From NCBI RefSeq assembly GCF_000238055.2, contig NZ_KE148312.1, forward strand, positions 1,918,501-1,982,500: a stretch of 64,000 nucleotides of DNA. Direction: 5' to 3'. Below the pieces are notes generated by a model, which was not told the DNA's origin, made no database searches, and saw nothing but the letters and a program-made list of their open reading frames with translations. Of this stretch, positions 51,215-60,206 are shown in pieces (within the stretch, counting starts at the first letter, position 1; every line of letters starts with the position of its first letter). This DNA is from Oribacterium parvum ACB1 (GTDB lineage Bacteria; Bacillota; Clostridia; Lachnospirales; Lachnospiraceae). Position numbers and translations under genes: made by a program.

Positions 51215-52948
51215 TTATTTTTCTCCCGGCATCAACCAGCCCTTTTGGTCAGTGTGTAGCAGCTCTTCTGCAAGCTCGGATAAAGGTTCTCCCAAGAAAT
51301 CTTTATAAACTGCTTTTATGGAAGGATTTTCATGGCAGAAACGAAGACTGCCCTCTCTATCCTGCTTATATAGTACAGGTGCTCTGTGCGCCGCCATCTC
51401 TACCTGGTCATGAATAGGTTGTCCTCCACCGCCTACACAGCCTCCGGGACAAGCCATGACTTCCACAAAGTCATAATGTACCTGTCCGGTTTTTAATGCA
51501 GAAAGCAACTTGTCTGCATTTGCGAGTCCGTTGACTACCGCAATCTTCAGCTTGTTTCCTGCAATAGTAAAAGTTGATTCCTTCCAACCGTCCATACCTC
51601 TTACATCCTGAAAGGCATCCGGATCGGGGTTCTCTCCTGTTGCAAAGTAGTAAGCGGAACGAAGTGCAGCCTCCATTACACCTCCGGTTGCACCGAAAAT
51701 ATTTCCTGCACCGGAACCGATACCAAGCGGCATATCCAGTTCTTTATCAGCCAGTTTTGCAGGACTGATATGGAAAGAACGAATCAGTCTATTGACCTCT
51801 CTTGTGGTCAAAGCTACATCCACATCAAAGTTGCCGTCCTTGTCTGTCATATTCGGATATGCACACTCCGCCTTTTTGGCAAGGCAAGGCATAATGCTGA
51901 CAGAGAATATTTTCTTAGGACTTACTTTCAGAATATCCGCATAATAAGTCTTCGCAATGGCTCCGAACATCTGCTGAGGAGACTTGGAGGTCGAAACCTG
52001 CGGAATGAACTCCGGATAATGGCTCTTAATAAAGCGTACCCACCCCGGACAGCAGCTTGTAAACATCGGGAATTGTCCCTCATTTTGAGTCAGCTTGTGT
52101 AGAAACTCGGAAGCTTCCTCCATAATAGTCAGGTCAGCTGAGAAGTCGGTATCAAATACATAGTCAAAACCGATTTCTTTTAGGCAGCTTGCCAGTCTTT
52201 CTACCGTAGCCTCTTCCGGCCCAAGGCCGAACTCTTCTCCCCACGCAGTACGAATGGATGGTGCTATCTGTGCCAACACAATGGTCTCAGGATCATCTAA
52301 TGCATCTAAAATTCTATCCGTATCATCTCTTTCTCTTAAAGCACCTACAGGGCAATGGGTGATACACTGTCCGCAAAGTGCACATGGAGAATCTTCCAAC
52401 TTGTAGAAATCACGTACATCCACAGTACTTTTTCCACCGGAATTCACAACATCCCAGACATTGGTAGCTTGGATTTTATCACAAACCTGAATACAACGCA
52501 TACACTTGATGCACTTATCATATTCTCTAATCAAAGGGAAGGTTTTCGAACTCTTCTGCTTCGGCAAATCTTTCGGATAATAATCCTTTCCGACAATGTT
52601 TAAATCATTGGCTACAGACTGTAAAGCACAGTTTCCGGAACGACTGCAGGTTGTGCAGGTCACGTTATGCTGAGACAAGATTAATTCGACATTGTATTTT
52701 CTTGCTTCTCTTGCTTTTTTAGAATTGGTGCGAACAACCATTCCTTCTAAAACCGGGCTGTTGCAGGCAGCATGAAGTCTTGCATCTCCTTCTACTTCTA
52801 CCACGCAAACTCGGCACGCTCCAATTTCATTTAAATCTTTAAAATAGCAAAGAGTGGGAATATGGATTCCAACTTCTTTAGCCGCATCTAAAATCGTTGT
52901 ATGCTCAGGCACACAAACCTTTTTTCCATCTATTGTACAGTTTACCAT
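51215..52948 (-). CDS. [FeFe] hydrogenase, multi-cluster catalytic subunit
   Basis: Produces or oxidises H2 at an H-cluster. The N-terminal [2Fe-2S] domain has Cys34, 45, 48 and 62; then a His/Cys cluster segment (QHNVTCTTCSRSGNCALQ), two [4Fe-4S] motifs (CIKCMRCIQVC, CALCGQCITHC), and the H-cluster signatures TSCCPGW (near 300), MPCLAKKAE (near 355) and EVMACPGGCVGGGGQP (near 495). Length 577 fits the soluble cytoplasmic M3-type. It overlaps the upstream NuoF/GltD-type gene by 7 nt. The HydEFG maturation genes are not in this window. Electron partner NAD(P)H and/or ferredoxin is inferred from the neighbour. Confidence 0.95.
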   Translation of the reverse strand: MVNCTIDGKKVCVPEHTTILDAAKEVGIHIPTLCYFKDLNEIGACRVCVVEVEGDARLHAACNSPVLEGMVVRTNSKKAREARKYNVELILSQHNVTCTTCSRSGNCALQSVANDLNIVGKDYYPKDLPKQKSSKTFPLIREYDKCIKCMRCIQVCDKIQATNVWDVVNSGGKSTVDVRDFYKLEDSPCALCGQCITHCPVGALRERDDTDRILDALDDPETIVLAQIAPSIRTAWGEEFGLGPEEATVERLASCLKEIGFDYVFDTDFSADLTIMEEASEFLHKLTQNEGQFPMFTSCCPGWVRFIKSHYPEFIPQVSTSKSPQQMFGAIAKTYYADILKVSPKKIFSVSIMPCLAKKAECAYPNMTDKDGNFDVDVALTTREVNRLIRSFHISPAKLADKELDMPLGIGSGAGNIFGATGGVMEAALRSAYYFATGENPDPDAFQDVRGMDGWKESTFTIAGNKLKIAVVNGLANADKLLSALKTGQVHYDFVEVMACPGGCVGGGGQPIHDQVEMAAHRAPVLYKQDREGSLRFCHENPSIKAVYKDFLGEPLSELAEELLHTDQKGWLMPGEK

Positions 52949-54777
52949 TTATTTTCTCTGCCTCCCTTAAATATACCATAACCAAAGTGATCACAGTGCA
53001 GGCATCTTCCGGACTCCTGGCAAGCCTCTTCATCCGTCATACCATATTCCATGAGCTTAAAGTCAAGTACTCTTTCATCAGCCGGTCTTTCTTTCATATT
53101 GACACGACCGGTGGGCGCATTATCATCAAATCTTACCGGTGGAAGTACAATATCGGACTCGATTTCATGGAAGAAACCGAGGTATTCATCTATATTTGCC
53201 GCAGCGGTCTTTCCTGCAGCTATTGCACGGATTACCGTAGCAGGACCTGTTACACAATCTCCTCCCGCAAAGATTCCTTCTGCGTTTTGTAATGCGGAAG
53301 TATCTAAAGCATTGATTCTTCCTGATTCAATAGTTATCCCCTGATACTCCTCAAACTTACGGAAGTCGATTCCCTGTCCAATAGCAACAAGCACAAGATC
53401 CGCCTTCATTTCCACCTCAGGTGCCTGAGAATCCTTGGGTGACGGTCTGCCATAGCGAACGCCTCCGATAATCTGCGGCTTCAGAACGATGCCCTTACAA
53501 TGCCCCTTCTCATCCTTTTCAATGCGTACCGGAGAATGCAACTCTACGATGTCACAACCGTCGGCGATAGCGCCTTCCACTTCTTCGGGAAGGGCCGTCA
53601 TATCTACTCTTCTTCTGCGGTAAGCGACCTTTACCGTTTTAGCTCCAAGACGAATGGCAGACCTTGCCACGTCCATAGCTACGTTTCCACCGCCGACTAC
53701 GACTACATTTAAGCCCGTGAAGTCCGGATAAATATCATCTCCGATATTTCTAAGCATTTCTACTGCTGAAATAACACCTTCCGCATCCTCGCCCGGAATA
53801 CCAAGCTTCTTATCCGTATGAGCTCCAATCGAAACATATACAGCATCAAATTCTCTTTTAAGCTGCGCAAGGCTGATATCTTTTCCAATGGAAACATCCG
53901 TCTTGACTTGGAATCCGGTTTTCATTAAACCGTCAATTTCGTGATTCAATATCTCTCTAGGTAACCTGTATGCAGGAATTCCATAACGAAGCATTCCGCC
54001 AAGCTGTTTCCTTTGCTCGTAAACTGTTACATCGTGTCCCATGATGCTTAAGTAATACGCAGCGCTTAAACCGGATGGTCCACCGCCTACAACGGCAACC
54101 TTTTTTCCGGTTTTATCCATAATTTTGGGTACTTTAATCTCTCCCTCATGCTCTACTGCATATCGCTTTAAACCACGAATGTTAATTGCTTTATCCACCA
54201 TAGTTCTTCTGCAACGCAATTCACACGGGTGCTCACAAATCAAACCGCATGCTGCAGGAAAGGGATTATCTTTACGAATGAGTTGCACCGCCTCTGCGTA
54301 GCGCCCCTCATGAATCAGGGATACATAACCGGGTACATCAACATGAGCAGGGCAAAGGGATACACAAGGCACAGGCTGACTCTGCTTCGCATTGCAGCGT
54401 CCATGCTTTACATGCTCTGCATAATCGTCATAGAAACCGCGTATTCCACGAAGAACCATCTTCGCTGCCTCAAAACCTATTGCACAGTCTGCAGAATGAT
54501 AAATGGCGTCTGCAGTTTTTTCAATAGTCGTTAAAGTTTCCATATCTGCGGAACCGTCCAAAACAGATTCCATTAATTTTTCAAGTTGTCCCAATCCCAC
54601 TCTACAGGGAGTACACTTTCCACAGGACTGTGCATGACAAATATGTAAAAATGCCTCTGCCAAATCCACAGGACAAAGACCGGGCTGAGAAGCCTGAATT
54701 CTCCGCTCTAAGTCGCGGTAAAGCCCCTCCACGGTTTTCTGCGCTTCATTTTCTGTAACAATGATTAACCTGCTCAT
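52942..54777 (-). CDS. FAD/NAD(P)-dependent oxidoreductase: NuoF-tail plus GltD-like fusion, hydrogenase partner
   Basis: A 611-residue flavoprotein. The N-terminal ~125 residues resemble the [4Fe-4S] C-terminal part of NuoF (SCGKCTPCRVGLGQLEKLM). It continues as a GltD-type module: cysteine motifs CVSLCPAHVDVPGYV and CGLICEHPCELRCRR, FAD motif VAVVGGGPSGLSAAYYL, NAD(P) motif VVVVGGGNVAMDVARSAI, AIGQGID and a final CLHCDHFG. Start at 54777 (MSRLIIVTENE), with GGAG 6 nt upstream; the frame extends to 54894 but lacks a site. Overlap with the hydrogenase gene makes a two-subunit complex likely, moving electrons between NAD(P)H and H2. HydDB group A2 (glutamate-synthase-like) hydrogenases have similar partners; assignment is tentative. 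Confidence 0.85.
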   Translation of the reverse strand: MSRLIIVTENEAQKTVEGLYRDLERRIQASQPGLCPVDLAEAFLHICHAQSCGKCTPCRVGLGQLEKLMESVLDGSADMETLTTIEKTADAIYHSADCAIGFEAAKMVLRGIRGFYDDYAEHVKHGRCNAKQSQPVPCVSLCPAHVDVPGYVSLIHEGRYAEAVQLIRKDNPFPAACGLICEHPCELRCRRTMVDKAINIRGLKRYAVEHEGEIKVPKIMDKTGKKVAVVGGGPSGLSAAYYLSIMGHDVTVYEQRKQLGGMLRYGIPAYRLPREILNHEIDGLMKTGFQVKTDVSIGKDISLAQLKREFDAVYVSIGAHTDKKLGIPGEDAEGVISAVEMLRNIGDDIYPDFTGLNVVVVGGGNVAMDVARSAIRLGAKTVKVAYRRRRVDMTALPEEVEGAIADGCDIVELHSPVRIEKDEKGHCKGIVLKPQIIGGVRYGRPSPKDSQAPEVEMKADLVLVAIGQGIDFRKFEEYQGITIESGRINALDTSALQNAEGIFAGGDCVTGPATVIRAIAAGKTAAANIDEYLGFFHEIESDIVLPPVRFDDNAPTGRVNMKERPADERVLDFKLMEYGMTDEEACQESGRCLHCDHFGYGIFKGGRENKW

Positions 54778-54872
54778 TTTTTCTCCTTGTTCGAAAACAG
54801 TATATCTGTTTCCGTTATAAGACTCACCTTTGCCTTTTTTCAAAGACAATACCCTCTCTTCTCCAAGAGATG

Positions 54873-54898
54873 ATTCGTGCTCAGTATAGCACACGAAT
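54873..54898 (-). promoter_or_regulatory. Hydrogenase unit promoter: -10 box inside an inverted repeat
   Basis: On the - strand TATACT (54888-54883) is preceded by TG (extended -10). It is bracketed by perfect 7-bp arms ATTCGTG/CACGAAT (54898-54892 and 54879-54873), placed as an operator would be. No good -35 is seen. The rest of 54895-55244 (350 bp) holds a second inverted repeat GTTAGT/ACTAAC (54975-54994), the terminator at 55112-55146 and no credible gene. Confidence 0.5.
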
Positions 54899-55111
54899 TT
54901 TCTTTTTTCTTTTCAAAAAAAGAAGGAATTTTTTGTGCATATTGTACAGTGAACGCTGTTTATGCCATTTTGTAGTTAGTTATATATGACTAACATTTTT
55001 GCAAAAGAAGAAAATTTAGTCTGATTTATTTGAAAAATTTATCAATATTCCTTCTTTTTAAGTTCTATCACCGGAGGCTATGACAAACAATGCACTTATG
55101 TATTCCGCTGT

Positions 55112-55146
55112 AAAAAAAGAGAACCTTCTTTCACAGAAAGTTCTCT
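55112..55146 (-). terminator. Terminator downstream of the DUF1846 gene
   Basis: On the - strand a 12-bp stem AGAGAACTTTCT/AGAAGGTTCTCT with one wobble pair and a 5-nt loop, followed by seven Ts. It lies about 100 bp past the DUF1846 stop codon. Confidence 0.85.
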
Positions 55147-55244
55147 AAAAATATCTTATACTTTTTTATATAGTGCATTTGTAATTTCACTTAAAGCTTG
55201 TATATCTTGTTGTTCTCTGATTCGCCTATCCCCCGGAAAAAAGA

Positions 55245-56729
55245 TTAAGAATGGAATAATTTTTTATTTTGATAACGAGGTTCACAGGTAATTCGAATTC
55301 CAAGTTTTCCCAAAGTTTTCTCATCCACTTGAGATAGAATCACTGTAGAATGCATTTCGCAGCCATTGAGCTTTGCAAGTTGTTCCATACATTTTTCTGC
55401 ATTTTCATCAGAATTTGCGGAAATAGTAAGGGCAATCAAGATTTCATCCGTATGGAGGCGAGGATTGTGATTTCCAAGATGTGCCACCTTTAAATGCTGT
55501 ATCGGTTCAATAATTTCCGGAGAAATAACCTTAACTTCATCAGGAAGTCCTGCAAGAACCTTTAATGCGTTGAGGATCATGGCAGAACAAGCTCCAAGCA
55601 AGGGGGATGTTTTACCCGTGACAATCTGTCCGTTCGGAAGAGAAATAGAAGCAGCAGGGGCACCTGTAATTTCTTCTTTTTGTAAAGCGGCGCCGATTAC
55701 AGTTCTATCTTGTGAGGAAATATGTGCCTTTTCCATAAGAAGCTGCACTTTCTCAATGATAGCATCGCTTCCGCTTCCCTTTCTTTTTTCCACTAAGGCA
55801 TTAAAGTAACGACGAATGATTTCCTGCTGAGAGGCTTCTCGTACAGCATCATCATCCACGATACAATTCCCCACCATATTCACTCCCATGTCTGTTGGAG
55901 ATTGATAAGGAGAACTGCCATAAATGGTATTGAACATAGCCTTTAGTACCGGAAACACTTCCACGTCTCTATTGTAGTTTACAGTGCTGACTCCATATGC
56001 CTCCAAATGATAGGGGTCAATCATATTGACATCATTCAGGTCTGCTGTTGCAGCTTCATAAGCAAGATTAACCGGATGCTGTAAAGGAATATTCCAAATT
56101 GGAAAAGTTTCAAACTTGGCATATCCTGCATTAACCCCATGGACATGCTCCTGATATAACTGGGATAAGCAAACTGCCATTTTACCGGAACCGGGTCCCG
56201 GGGCGGTAACAACAATTAAGGAATGGGAAGTTTCAATGTAATCATTCTTACCAAAGCCTTCTTCACTAATAATTAAAGGAACATTGGAAGGATAAGATGG
56301 AATAGGATAATGTCGATAAACTTTAATACCGAGAGACTCCAACTTCTTTTGGTAAGCAATGGCACTCTCCTGTCCTGTAAAGCGAGTCAACACTACAGAT
56401 CCAACATAAAGACCATACCCCCTAAAGGCATCAATGAGACGAAGAACATCCATATCATAAGTGATTCCCAGATCTCCACGTACCTTGTTTTTTTCAATAT
56501 CTCCGGCATGTATTGCAATCACAATCTCAACGTCGGCTTTTAATTCACCCAGCATACGAATCTTACTGTCGGGCTGAAAACCGGGTAGAACTCTGCTCGC
56601 ATGATAGTCATCAAACAGTTTTCCTCCAAACTCCAGATACAGCTTGCCTCCGAACTTGGCTATTCTTTCCTTAATGTGCTCTGATTGCATCTTTAAATAC
56701 TGTTCATTATCAAAACCGATTCGATCCAT
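55245..56729 (-). CDS. DUF1846 (UPF0371) protein
   Basis: A 494-residue cytoplasmic protein of the DUF1846 family, recognised by IGFDNEQYLKMQSEHIKERI, LYLEFGGKLFDDYHASRVLPGF, HSLIVVTAPGPGSGKMAVCLSQLYQ and STVNYNRDVEVFPVLKAMF. The VTAPGPGSGKMA loop resembles a nucleotide or phosphate-binding loop. Structures are known for the family in streptococci, but the reaction is not established to my knowledge. It lies 54 bp after the FliB-like gene and may be the last gene of that transcript; a strong terminator follows. Confidence 0.9.
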   Translation of the reverse strand: MDRIGFDNEQYLKMQSEHIKERIAKFGGKLYLEFGGKLFDDYHASRVLPGFQPDSKIRMLGELKADVEIVIAIHAGDIEKNKVRGDLGITYDMDVLRLIDAFRGYGLYVGSVVLTRFTGQESAIAYQKKLESLGIKVYRHYPIPSYPSNVPLIISEEGFGKNDYIETSHSLIVVTAPGPGSGKMAVCLSQLYQEHVHGVNAGYAKFETFPIWNIPLQHPVNLAYEAATADLNDVNMIDPYHLEAYGVSTVNYNRDVEVFPVLKAMFNTIYGSSPYQSPTDMGVNMVGNCIVDDDAVREASQQEIIRRYFNALVEKRKGSGSDAIIEKVQLLMEKAHISSQDRTVIGAALQKEEITGAPAASISLPNGQIVTGKTSPLLGACSAMILNALKVLAGLPDEVKVISPEIIEPIQHLKVAHLGNHNPRLHTDEILIALTISANSDENAEKCMEQLAKLNGCEMHSTVILSQVDEKTLGKLGIRITCEPRYQNKKLFHS

Positions 56730-56783
56730 GACGTCTACCTATCCCTTCTATACACCGGAAATCCAAAATCCAAACGTAGCACA

Positions 56784-58055
56784 TTATACTCCTTTTTTAC
56801 AAATATTGGAAAGAGGATTATAAGATAAAAGTTGGCGGATATTTTCTTCGTCATGTTCTATTTCTTTAGAAAAAAATACCGCAATTCGTAGAATACTCGG
56901 TTCTTCGGAAAAGAAGCATGAGAAGTACTTATCTTCTTTCTTTATTTCTTTGCCTTCGATTAAGCCTGTATAACAGTTTCCATCTTTCACCGAATATTGA
57001 TTCAGTATAAGAAGATACGCAGTATAGATCCACTCTATACTTTGATACACGAGCGAAAATAGAGGAAGTAAGGAGGCTTCCTCAAGAGGAAGAAGCGTAT
57101 AACGAAACAGGAAGTAACGGCAAAGCGCCGGCATGGCTTTCTCCCAGTCTATCTGCTTTTCTTTTGGAAGTTTCAAAAAATATTCCTCTAAACGGGATTG
57201 ATTCATTCTATCCTCTTTGTTTCCTTCCGACTTCTCTACTGTATTGGATTCATTTTTGAATTCATACTCGAATGTCTTCTTGCCTTTTTTTGTGACTTCC
57301 TCTAAAAACAATTCTCTCCACTTGGAAAAATCAAGGCTTTTCTCCTTGATTTTCTTCTGCCAGTTTATGGCTTCAAGAAAACGCTCTTCATTTAGAAATG
57401 AAAAGCTGTCAAGATAAACATTTTCGGAATTTAGTCTTTCTATCTTTCCTGCTTTACATTTACCAGCTGAAGCATTCGGATATATCAGTAATTCCGCTTC
57501 TAAAAAGAATTTGTAAAGTTCTAAAAAGAAAGCGTTAAAGTCCTTGGAAAAATACGGAATCTCTTCCCATAGAGCGGAACGAAAAGCAATTAAATGGATT
57601 AGTTCCCGCTCTTTCTCGGAACTAAGAATTTCTTCCGCATCTGTATCCTCTCTTCCGCGAAGTATTTCTCCATCCCAGCTCAAAATTAAGCGAAAGGCTT
57701 CTTCGCAGGATGCATTTAAATCATATTGTGCGTAATTTCCGTAACTTCGCTTCATCCTTGGGTATGACTGGCAAACTTCGCAAAGTGCATCCTCTCCCAG
57801 TTCACATATCATTTCACAAAGACCGTTTTCCTTAAGAAAAGGGCAGTTCCCATTTTCTTCCAAAGGGAAAAAATAATTCCCTTTCTCTTCCTTAAGCGTT
57901 GCTCTCAGCTTTTCGCCAAAGCTTCCCGGAACCCTATCGTAGCGTTCCCGGCTATCTTTATCCACATCAATGCACCAGCCCCTACAGCAGCTGTCCTTGC
58001 AGGAAGAAGCAATACAATGAAATTGATCATAATATGACGGATATTCTATATCCAT
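56784..58055 (-). CDS. FliB-like cysteine-rich protein (flagellin lysine-N-methylase family)
   Basis: The 423-residue product matches the family annotated after Salmonella FliB: N-terminal YPSYYDQFHCIASSCKDSCC, GWCIDVDKDSRERY, then CPFLKENGLCEMICELGEDALCEVCQSYPRM, a cysteine pattern suited to binding an iron-sulfur cluster. The C-terminal half is poorly conserved, with an acidic/basic low-complexity stretch (about 255-285). No flagellar gene is in the window, so the substrate may differ. It overlaps dus by 10 nt. Confidence 0.8.
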   Translation of the reverse strand: MDIEYPSYYDQFHCIASSCKDSCCRGWCIDVDKDSRERYDRVPGSFGEKLRATLKEEKGNYFFPLEENGNCPFLKENGLCEMICELGEDALCEVCQSYPRMKRSYGNYAQYDLNASCEEAFRLILSWDGEILRGREDTDAEEILSSEKERELIHLIAFRSALWEEIPYFSKDFNAFFLELYKFFLEAELLIYPNASAGKCKAGKIERLNSENVYLDSFSFLNEERFLEAINWQKKIKEKSLDFSKWRELFLEEVTKKGKKTFEYEFKNESNTVEKSEGNKEDRMNQSRLEEYFLKLPKEKQIDWEKAMPALCRYFLFRYTLLPLEEASLLPLFSLVYQSIEWIYTAYLLILNQYSVKDGNCYTGLIEGKEIKKEDKYFSCFFSEEPSILRIAVFFSKEIEHDEENIRQLLSYNPLSNICKKGV

Positions 58056-59014
58056 TCTTTTTCTCCTTTAAACGGGATAAACTCTCCTTCACTATAGATG
58101 CGAAACTTTGCAGCTCTATACTCTTCCATCGTCTTCGCCTTTCTAAGCTCTTTGATTCCCTTTATACTTACAGGATAATTTTTAGCAAAATAGCTCCAGC
58201 ATTCCTTCAATTTACAAAGTAGATTCTTATCTCCCTGTATCTCTTCGGAAAATGCTTTTTCCACTGCAAGAATATAGTCTTTCAATTCTTTTTCTTTCAG
58301 TTCGTTTCCACCCCGAATTTCCCTTGCAAGAGCAGGATTGGCAAGAAGACCTCTTCCGAGCATAATGCCGGAAATGCCGGGAAAACGTTCCATAATTTTA
58401 TGAGCCGTTTCCGCATTTTCAATATCCCCATTATAGACTAGAGGATTCTTTGTAATCTCGTATACCTTTTGAAAGCCCTCCAAATCCACGTTTCCTTTGT
58501 AGAATTGTTTTTGTACTCTGGGATGCACAATAACTTCCGAGAATGGAAATTGATTAAATAAAGAAAACAATTCCGGAATCGCTACGGCATCACTGATTCC
58601 GATTCTGCATTTCACGGAAATTGCAAAATCTTTTTCTTTCTTTAAAAACAGGTTTTTAAAAAAATCCTCTAAAAAATACAGGTCCCGAAGCATCCCTGCT
58701 CCCTTTCCTTTAGCCACAACAGTTCCGCTGGGACAACCTAAGTTAAGATTTGCCTCACTATATCCAAGATCTTGCAGATAAGAAAAGGATTTCAACATAT
58801 GATCTACTTCTCTCCCCATAATTTGAGGAATAAGTGTAAGTGTTTGATTGTTTTTGGGAGATAAATCCCGTTCTATTTTTCCTGTATAATGTCCCTCCTC
58901 ATTCGCCGAGACAAATGGACTGAAGTATTTGTCTATAGACGAAAAAAATCGTGCATGTGCGTTTCTTAGGGGATAAGAACTGATTGATTCCAAGGGTGCA
59001 AAATAATATTTCAT
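58046..59014 (-). CDS. tRNA-dihydrouridine synthase family protein
   Basis: FMN enzyme reducing uridines in tRNA. The TIM barrel is recognised by YYFAPLESISSYPLRN, NLNLGCPSGTVVAKGKGAGM (catalytic Cys), VKCRIGI, VIVHPRVQKQFYKG, VYNGDIENAETAHKI and GIMLGRGLLANPAL. The start at 59014 (322 residues) has TTTAGGAG upstream; the longer frame to 59113 would run into the permease gene. It belongs to the Dus subgroup with the HPR motif and shortened C-terminus; the modified positions are unknown. Confidence 0.9.
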   Translation of the reverse strand: MKYYFAPLESISSYPLRNAHARFFSSIDKYFSPFVSANEEGHYTGKIERDLSPKNNQTLTLIPQIMGREVDHMLKSFSYLQDLGYSEANLNLGCPSGTVVAKGKGAGMLRDLYFLEDFFKNLFLKKEKDFAISVKCRIGISDAVAIPELFSLFNQFPFSEVIVHPRVQKQFYKGNVDLEGFQKVYEITKNPLVYNGDIENAETAHKIMERFPGISGIMLGRGLLANPALAREIRGGNELKEKELKDYILAVEKAFSEEIQGDKNLLCKLKECWSYFAKNYPVSIKGIKELRKAKTMEEYRAAKFRIYSEGEFIPFKGEKEWI

Positions 59015-59021
59015 AAAACTC

Positions 59022-60206
59022 CTAAAGATTTCCTGTAAAGAAAGCAAGAAATACCAAAAGTAAAAGCATTTGAATATGTAAAAAAATATAATGCAAGATA
59101 AACACCTTTCCATGCGGACGATTCTTCATCATGGAATAGGCAATTACTCCGCTGTAGTTCCAGGCAAGAGGATGAATGGAAGATAGAATGGATGCCATGA
59201 TTAATTGTCGCCCCTTTGTAGTCAAATCAGCCAGAAAAACCGCAGCCGGAAGTCTGGTAAAAATCTGTGCCAAAACCAAGGAGTGACTGCATTCTTTTCC
59301 GCTGATAAATGTAGAGAGAAAGCGGGGTATCAAATGCATGGTTAAAAAATTTCCACGAAGGAGAAAAATGAGCAGAACAAAACCAAGAAGGAAATAATCC
59401 AATCGCAAAAATACTTCTCTTCTAAAAAACAGACTGTAAAGTAAAAGCAATACTGTCACAAGATAAATTGGAATAAGTCTAATGCAGGATAAAAAAAACA
59501 GAGTTGAAAACACACCTAATGGAATCGAAAAGCGATGGACTTTTCCTTCCGGCCTCCTTTCCTTCAGTCCCTCATAAGAAAATTGTAACCTGTCTAAAGT
59601 CTGTAAAGAAAGAGGCCGGTTCTTCTCTTTATGAAAGCAATAGACATAGGGTAGCAAAAATAATATAGAAGAAAAGAAAAAAGGGAAGCTGATGCGGAGA
59701 TAATCTGTAAAGGAATAGTTAAATTGCAAAAACAGATAAAAATCCGAAAGAGAGGTAAAAGGAAATAAAATACTTCCAAGCTCCGCAGCCAGAATCTGGA
59801 GACAGACGGTATGCATAAACAGATAGGGACTATCCTCTTCTTTTCCCAAAGTAATTGCGGAAAGAGGAAGTGTAAAAAACATACTGATGCTGGTACCGAA
59901 TAGCAAGGCAATCCCAAAGCTTAAGAAAATCAAAATATGGGAAAGCGCTTTTCTTGTTTTGGCAAAGCGTAAAATCGGATACGCAATATAGGATAGCACA
60001 CGACTTTCCAAAAGATAGCTCGACAAAATTAATATTGTCGCCATGTAAAAATATTTCTCAAGAGGAAAATAATACAGAAAAGAAAAATTCAAAAAAAAAG
60101 GCAAATCCGATTCTACACTAAACTTTTCCGGAGAAACGAAAAAGCAGGAAAGTATAAACAATCCTGCTAAGAGAAGTAAAATCCATTTTCGGAGATTTTT
60201 CCTCAT
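59022..60206 (-). CDS. Putative anion permease (CitM/ArsB-like membrane protein)
   Basis: About ten to eleven hydrophobic helices in 394 residues. The segment AAELGSILFPFTSLSDFYLFLQ resembles the conserved NLG-x-LTPIGNPQNLYLY-type motif of the ion-transporter superfamily (CitMHS, ArsB, SLC13 relatives), though the asparagines are replaced. Overall conservation with known families is low by eye, so substrate cannot be given. It starts on the last base of the yitT stop and is 7 bp from dus, inside an apparent operon. Confidence 0.6.
   Translation of the reverse strand: MRKNLRKWILLLLAGLFILSCFFVSPEKFSVESDLPFFLNFSFLYYFPLEKYFYMATILILSSYLLESRVLSYIAYPILRFAKTRKALSHILIFLSFGIALLFGTSISMFFTLPLSAITLGKEEDSPYLFMHTVCLQILAAELGSILFPFTSLSDFYLFLQFNYSFTDYLRISFPFFFSSILFLLPYVYCFHKEKNRPLSLQTLDRLQFSYEGLKERRPEGKVHRFSIPLGVFSTLFFLSCIRLIPIYLVTVLLLLYSLFFRREVFLRLDYFLLGFVLLIFLLRGNFLTMHLIPRFLSTFISGKECSHSLVLAQIFTRLPAAVFLADLTTKGRQLIMASILSSIHPLAWNYSGVIAYSMMKNRPHGKVFILHYIFLHIQMLLLLVFLAFFTGNL

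Noticed and set aside
55080-55148. 22-codon + strand reading frame with GGAGG in front
   Set aside because: The site-to-start spacing is only 3 nt, the frame runs through the inverted repeat of a - strand terminator, and nothing follows it on the + strand.
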